Origin: a bacterium
Lineage (GTDB): Bacteria > Myxococcota_A > Bradymonadia > Bradymonadales > Bradymonadaceae
DNA length: 64,000 bases
Assembly: GCA_030427705.1 (NCBI GenBank)
Contig: JAUIBR010000007.1
Span: 1-64,000 of the forward strand
Reading direction: 5' to 3'
Shown: positions 60,615 through 64,000 of the stretch, piece by piece
Position numbering within the stretch: the first letter of the stretch is position 1
Layout of the letters: every line of letters begins with the position of its first letter
Position numbers and translations under genes: made by a program
Notes under the pieces: model-generated
Told to the model about the DNA's origin: nothing
Seen by the model: the letters and a program-made list of their open reading frames with translations, nothing else
Database searches by the model: none

Positions 60615-63191
60615 ATGGAGTTTGTAGTTCTCAAGTTTGGTGGAACCAGCGTCTCGACAAGGGCGCGCTGGGAGACGATTGAATCGATTGTTCGTGAGCA
60701 TATGGCGGCGAACAAGAAACCTGTCGTTGTGTGTTCGGCGATCAGTGGCGTGTCCAATTTGTTGGAAGAGCTGCTGAAGACCGCGGTCAAAGGCGAACAC
60801 AAACCCACCGTCGAGGCTATTGTATCGAAGCACCAGACGCTCGCTGACGAGCTCGAGGTTGATTTCGATGCGACAGTCGCAGAAGACCTGCAAACGCTTG
60901 AGCGGCTCGCTCTGGGCGCCTCACTGACCAATGAAGTCAGCCCTCGCTTGCATGCCCGCATTCTGGCGATGGGTGAGTTGATGCTTACCAAACTTGGTGC
61001 GGCGTTCCTGCAGTCCCGCGGATTGGGCGCACAACGTCTGGATTCACGCGACTATCTGAAGGCCATCAGCCAGCCAGGTGAGTCGGATTCCAAGCACTTT
61101 CTGTCTGCGCCATGCGAGTATGGGCCAGACCCCGCGCTACAGACCGCGATCTTGAAGCACGACGTGACGATCCTTCAGGGGTTCATCGCACGCGATGCAC
61201 AAGGCGAAACGGTGCTTCTGGGGCGTGGCGGTTCGGACACGTCTGCCGCGTATTTTGCGGCCAAGATTGGCGCCGCGCGGCTTGAGATTTGGACAGACGT
61301 CCCAGGCATGTACACCGCCAATCCACGCGAGGTTGGTGATGCTCGCCTGTTGAAGCGGCTAGACTACGAAGAGGCTCAGGAGATCGCCACGATGGGGGCG
61401 AAGGTCCTGCATCCACGCTGCATTGCGCCGGTTCGTGACCACAATATCCCGCTCGAGATTCGCTGCACGCCGCGACCCGAGATCGAAGGCACGGTCATTT
61501 CCAGCGACGTGCCTGACTTTGGTCCGCAGGTTAAGGCCATCAGCGCGAAGACCGGTGTTGTTCTCGTTTCCATGAACACGATCGGGATGTGGCAGCAGGT
61601 TGGCTTCCTGGCCGATGCGTTTGTCATCTTCAAGAACCACGGGCTTTCCGTCGACCTTGTCGCGACCTCAGAATCGAACGTGACGGTGTCGCTTGACCCC
61701 GCCGCCAACGTCTTGGACCCATCTGCCACCGAGGCTCTGTTGGCCGATCTAGGAAAGGTCTGCCACGCCCGCCTCATCGGGCCGTGCGCAGCGGTCAGCA
61801 TGGTTGGCCACAACATCCGCTCGATCTTGCATCAGCTGGGGCCCGCACTTGAGGCCTTCGACGAACAACGAATCTACATGGTCTCGCAAGCGGCCAGCGA
61901 CCTGAACCTGACGTTTGTCGTGGACCAAGACCAGGCGCCTCGTCTGGTCCGAAAGCTCCACGCGTTGTTGTTGGGCGAGCGTGTCGCTGACCCGCTCTTG
62001 GGGCCGACCTGGGGCGCACTTTTCGGCAACGAAGAAGACCTGCAAAAAGTCGATGAAGATGCTTGGTGGGTCGCGCGTCGCGCCCAGCTTGTGGACTTGA
62101 TGGAAAACGCCGATGGACCGCTCTACGCCTACCATCGCGCGACGGTCGAACAGCGCGCCGACGAAGTGAAAGGGCTGGGTGTGCATCACGCATTCTTTGC
62201 CATCAAGGCCAACGACCACCCCGATTTGCTGCGGATTCTGGAAGGCAAAGGCATCAACTTCGAGTGTGTGAGCCCCTGGGAGCTGAATCACGTCTTCGAA
62301 ACGATGCCGAATCTGGACCCAACACGTGTCCTGTACACGCCAAACTTCGCGCCTCGGGAAGACTACGAACTGGGCTTCCAGAAAGGCGTCTACGTCACGT
62401 TAGACAACCTGCACCCGCTTGAGACTTGGCCCGAGACCTTTGCCGGTCAGAAAATCATCGTTCGAATCGACCCCGGGAAAGGGCGTGGTCACCACAAGAA
62501 GGTCAAGACCGCCGGAACGCAATCCAAGTTCGGTGTTCCGTTGCACGAAGTGTCGCGCTTGGCCGAGCTTTGCAAGGCGCATGATGTCGAGATCATCGGC
62601 CTTCACTCGCATGTCGGCTCGGGCATCAAAGACCCCCAGACGTGGGCTGAAACCGCGGCGTTGCTGCTATCCGTGGCCGGCGAGATCGGTGGTGTGAACA
62701 TCATCAACGTCGGTGGCGGACTGGGCGTCGTCGAACGTGCTGGCCAGCCTGCGTTGGAGCTCGAGCAAGTGCGGTCATCGATCGCCAATGTCGTCGCTGC
62801 TCATCCTGGGGTCGAGATTTGGATGGAGCCGGGACGCTACTTCGTAGCCGAAGCTGGTGTATTGCTGGCGAAGGTCACCCAGACCAAATCCAAAGGCGAG
62901 AGCGCTTCTTACGTGGGTCTGGACGTCGGCATGAATGGCCTCATCCGACCGGCGCTCTACGGTGCGTACCATGCGATCGTGAACTTAAGCCGTTTGAACG
63001 AGCCTGTGACGATGGTCGCCGATGTTGTCGGCCCCATCTGCGAAACAGGCGACGTCCTGGGACACAAGCGCCGCCTGCCTCAGAGCGAAACAGGTGATGT
63101 TTTCCTCATCGGAACCGCCGGTGCCTATGGACGCGTGATGGCATCGCAGTACAATCGAAGACCAATCCCCACCGAATTGGTTCTGGACTGA
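60615..63191 (+). CDS. lysC-lysA: Aspartate kinase / diaminopimelate decarboxylase fusion, 858 aa
   Basis: Residues 1-about 300 are aspartate kinase (VVLKFGGTSVST, GRGGSDTSAAYFAAKIGAARLEIWTDVPGMYTANPR), followed by ACT-like regulatory modules (about 310-460). Residues about 490-858 are a fold-type III PLP decarboxylase of the LysA family (HHAFFAIKAND with PLP Lys near 530, LHSHVGSGIKDP, NVGGGLGVV, EPGRYFVAEAGVLLAKV, GPICETGDVLG). One protein would hold the first and last steps of lysine synthesis, a fusion known in some proteobacteria. dapD and the likely dapC lie elsewhere (44996-46947). Its stop overlaps the next start (TGATG). Confidence 0.95.
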   Translation: MEFVVLKFGGTSVSTRARWETIESIVREHMAANKKPVVVCSAISGVSNLLEELLKTAVKGEHKPTVEAIVSKHQTLADELEVDFDATVAEDLQTLERLALGASLTNEVSPRLHARILAMGELMLTKLGAAFLQSRGLGAQRLDSRDYLKAISQPGESDSKHFLSAPCEYGPDPALQTAILKHDVTILQGFIARDAQGETVLLGRGGSDTSAAYFAAKIGAARLEIWTDVPGMYTANPREVGDARLLKRLDYEEAQEIATMGAKVLHPRCIAPVRDHNIPLEIRCTPRPEIEGTVISSDVPDFGPQVKAISAKTGVVLVSMNTIGMWQQVGFLADAFVIFKNHGLSVDLVATSESNVTVSLDPAANVLDPSATEALLADLGKVCHARLIGPCAAVSMVGHNIRSILHQLGPALEAFDEQRIYMVSQAASDLNLTFVVDQDQAPRLVRKLHALLLGERVADPLLGPTWGALFGNEEDLQKVDEDAWWVARRAQLVDLMENADGPLYAYHRATVEQRADEVKGLGVHHAFFAIKANDHPDLLRILEGKGINFECVSPWELNHVFETMPNLDPTRVLYTPNFAPREDYELGFQKGVYVTLDNLHPLETWPETFAGQKIIVRIDPGKGRGHHKKVKTAGTQSKFGVPLHEVSRLAELCKAHDVEIIGLHSHVGSGIKDPQTWAETAALLLSVAGEIGGVNIINVGGGLGVVERAGQPALELEQVRSSIANVVAAHPGVEIWMEPGRYFVAEAGVLLAKVTQTKSKGESASYVGLDVGMNGLIRPALYGAYHAIVNLSRLNEPVTMVADVVGPICETGDVLGHKRRLPQSETGDVFLIGTAGAYGRVMASQYNRRPIPTELVLD

Positions 63192-64000
63192 TGGCGCAAG
63201 ACGACGTCGACATTCAGGCATGGGTTGCGGCGTTTCAAGCTAGCCAGCGCGAGATTGCCGAGGGCCATGCCGCGTTTCAGCGTGCGCTCGCTGAATCCCA
63301 TGCGCGCTTCATCACCGCGATGGAAGAGAGCCAGCAGAAGCTCGTCGATGTCTTAAGCTCGCACCTGGAACCCGCAGAACTCCAATTGATTTTGGACGAG
63401 CTTCAAGGTCACAGCGAAGGCGAGATGACCGAAGTTGGCGAGGTCATCGAAGAGACTGAGGCCGTTGTGGTGAGGCGGCTTCGGCGCCGCGTTGCAGCAG
63501 CCGTTCGGACCGAAATCGTCGACCGAAACTCGGCGCCCCATCGGGCATGGGCCATAACGCGAGACGGCATGGGCATCGCCGAGCTACTAGCCGCCGACCT
63601 ACAGGCTGCGCGCTGCGAAGCGCGTGTTGTTGCTTCGTGGGGCGAGGTCAAACCGGAAGAGGGCTTGATCGAGCTCTCCGGAGTCCGCCAATACAAAAAC
63701 GCCGACGAAGCGGGTGCATTGGTGGTGCGGATCGCAAATCGCGCACGTAAATACGGAGCCACACGTGGAACCGCACCGACTGTCTTGGTGCAAGACACCT
63801 TTGGTCGCTACGGGCTGGATATCTGCGACCCGTTCCGTGCCTTTCTGGGCGGATTGCGCGGCGTCGCCGCGGCCATGGCATTGACGATCGATAACGTACG
63901 ATGTGTCGATCTGGACGTCGGACATCGCCTTCCAACGGAAGTCGCACCGCTGCTCGAGGACGAGGTCCTATACGGCACCGGTCAGTCGGTCGGTCGCCCA
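63191..64000 (+). CDS. N-terminal part of a ketoreductase-type protein like those of PUFA/polyketide synthases (truncated by window)
   Basis: The ATG at 63191 shares its A with the lysC-lysA stop. The first 110 visible residues are helical and amphipathic (ASQREIAEGHAAFQRALAESH), like a linker or docking coil. From about residue 112 the sequence resembles the structural half of a ketoreductase in PfaA-like PUFA synthases and polyketide synthases, with VLVQDTFGRYGLDICDPFRAFLGGLRGVAAAMAL where those have QDTGGDFG...RAWLGGLAGL. The NADPH-binding motif would lie past the window. A multidomain synthase is likely, but only 270 residues are visible. Confidence 0.75.
   Translation, partial: MAQDDVDIQAWVAAFQASQREIAEGHAAFQRALAESHARFITAMEESQQKLVDVLSSHLEPAELQLILDELQGHSEGEMTEVGEVIEETEAVVVRRLRRRVAAAVRTEIVDRNSAPHRAWAITRDGMGIAELLAADLQAARCEARVVASWGEVKPEEGLIELSGVRQYKNADEAGALVVRIANRARKYGATRGTAPTVLVQDTFGRYGLDICDPFRAFLGGLRGVAAAMALTIDNVRCVDLDVGHRLPTEVAPLLEDEVLYGTGQSVGRP

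Overview
The window looks like chromosomal DNA from a Myxococcota-like (former deltaproteobacterial) bacterium, most likely in or near the Bradymonadales. The evidence is indirect. There are five surface lipoproteins with (Asn-Asn-X)n linkers, several Hanks-type Ser/Thr kinases with PEGA or sulfatase-modifying-factor domains, a MYXO-CTERM-like protease tail, a LolA-like/porin-like pair and moderately high GC. I see no rRNA, tRNA, CRISPR array, insertion sequence or prophage.

Region 1 (1-16.4 kb): the end of an unrecognised gene and a small membrane protein; a Cys-rich Asn-linker lipoprotein; a convergent lipoprotein that looks like a metallophosphoesterase with its metal ligands replaced; then an envelope-biogenesis run of a TamB-like protein, an Omp85 (TamA/BamA-like) barrel with a Cys-rich insertion, an Lnb/DUF4105-type membrane protein and a TPR lipoprotein. 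An acidic tudor-like protein and a thiolase follow.

Region 2 (16.4-32 kb): a subtilase with EF-hand-like loops and a C-terminal sorting tail; a kinase with PEGA repeats; two tandem paralogous Cys-rich lipoproteins; a second kinase overlapping a TPR/PEGA protein; and a small helical (phasin-like) protein whose promoter is wrapped in three copies of a perfect palindrome. On the minus strand, leucine dehydrogenase leads a cluster with a pseudokinase-FGE fusion, an RluA-type pseudouridine synthase and a periplasmic rhodanese.

Region 3 (32-47.7 kb, mostly minus strand): an outer-membrane barrel plus LolA-like protein, cysteine synthase, a homocysteine methyltransferase-MTHFR fusion, a phosphoesterase, a CpXC/coiled-coil/HEAT protein, TerB-like and PrsW-like proteins, two unknown envelope proteins, a dapD-aminotransferase pair for lysine/peptidoglycan, and SecG with a long low-complexity tail.

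Region 4 (48-64 kb, all plus strand): an L,D-transpeptidase, endonuclease III lacking a complete iron-sulfur motif, a Tic20/DUF4870-like membrane protein and an alpha/beta hydrolase-OsmC fusion. Next comes a block of exported proteins: beta-helix lipoprotein, diheme cytochrome lipoprotein, DUF1592-type heme lipoprotein, Tat-exported DUF1501 protein and TolB-like propeller lipoprotein. The window closes with a LysC-LysA fusion translationally coupled to the start of a ketoreductase-type gene resembling those of polyunsaturated-fatty-acid/polyketide synthases, cut by the window end.

The lysine/diaminopimelate genes (dapD, aminotransferase, lysC-lysA) are split over two loci. The sulfur amino acid genes (cysK, methionine synthase-MTHFR) form one. 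The most unusual content lies in the catalytically degenerate family members, the palindromic operators shared by two loci, and the exported heme/beta-helix block.
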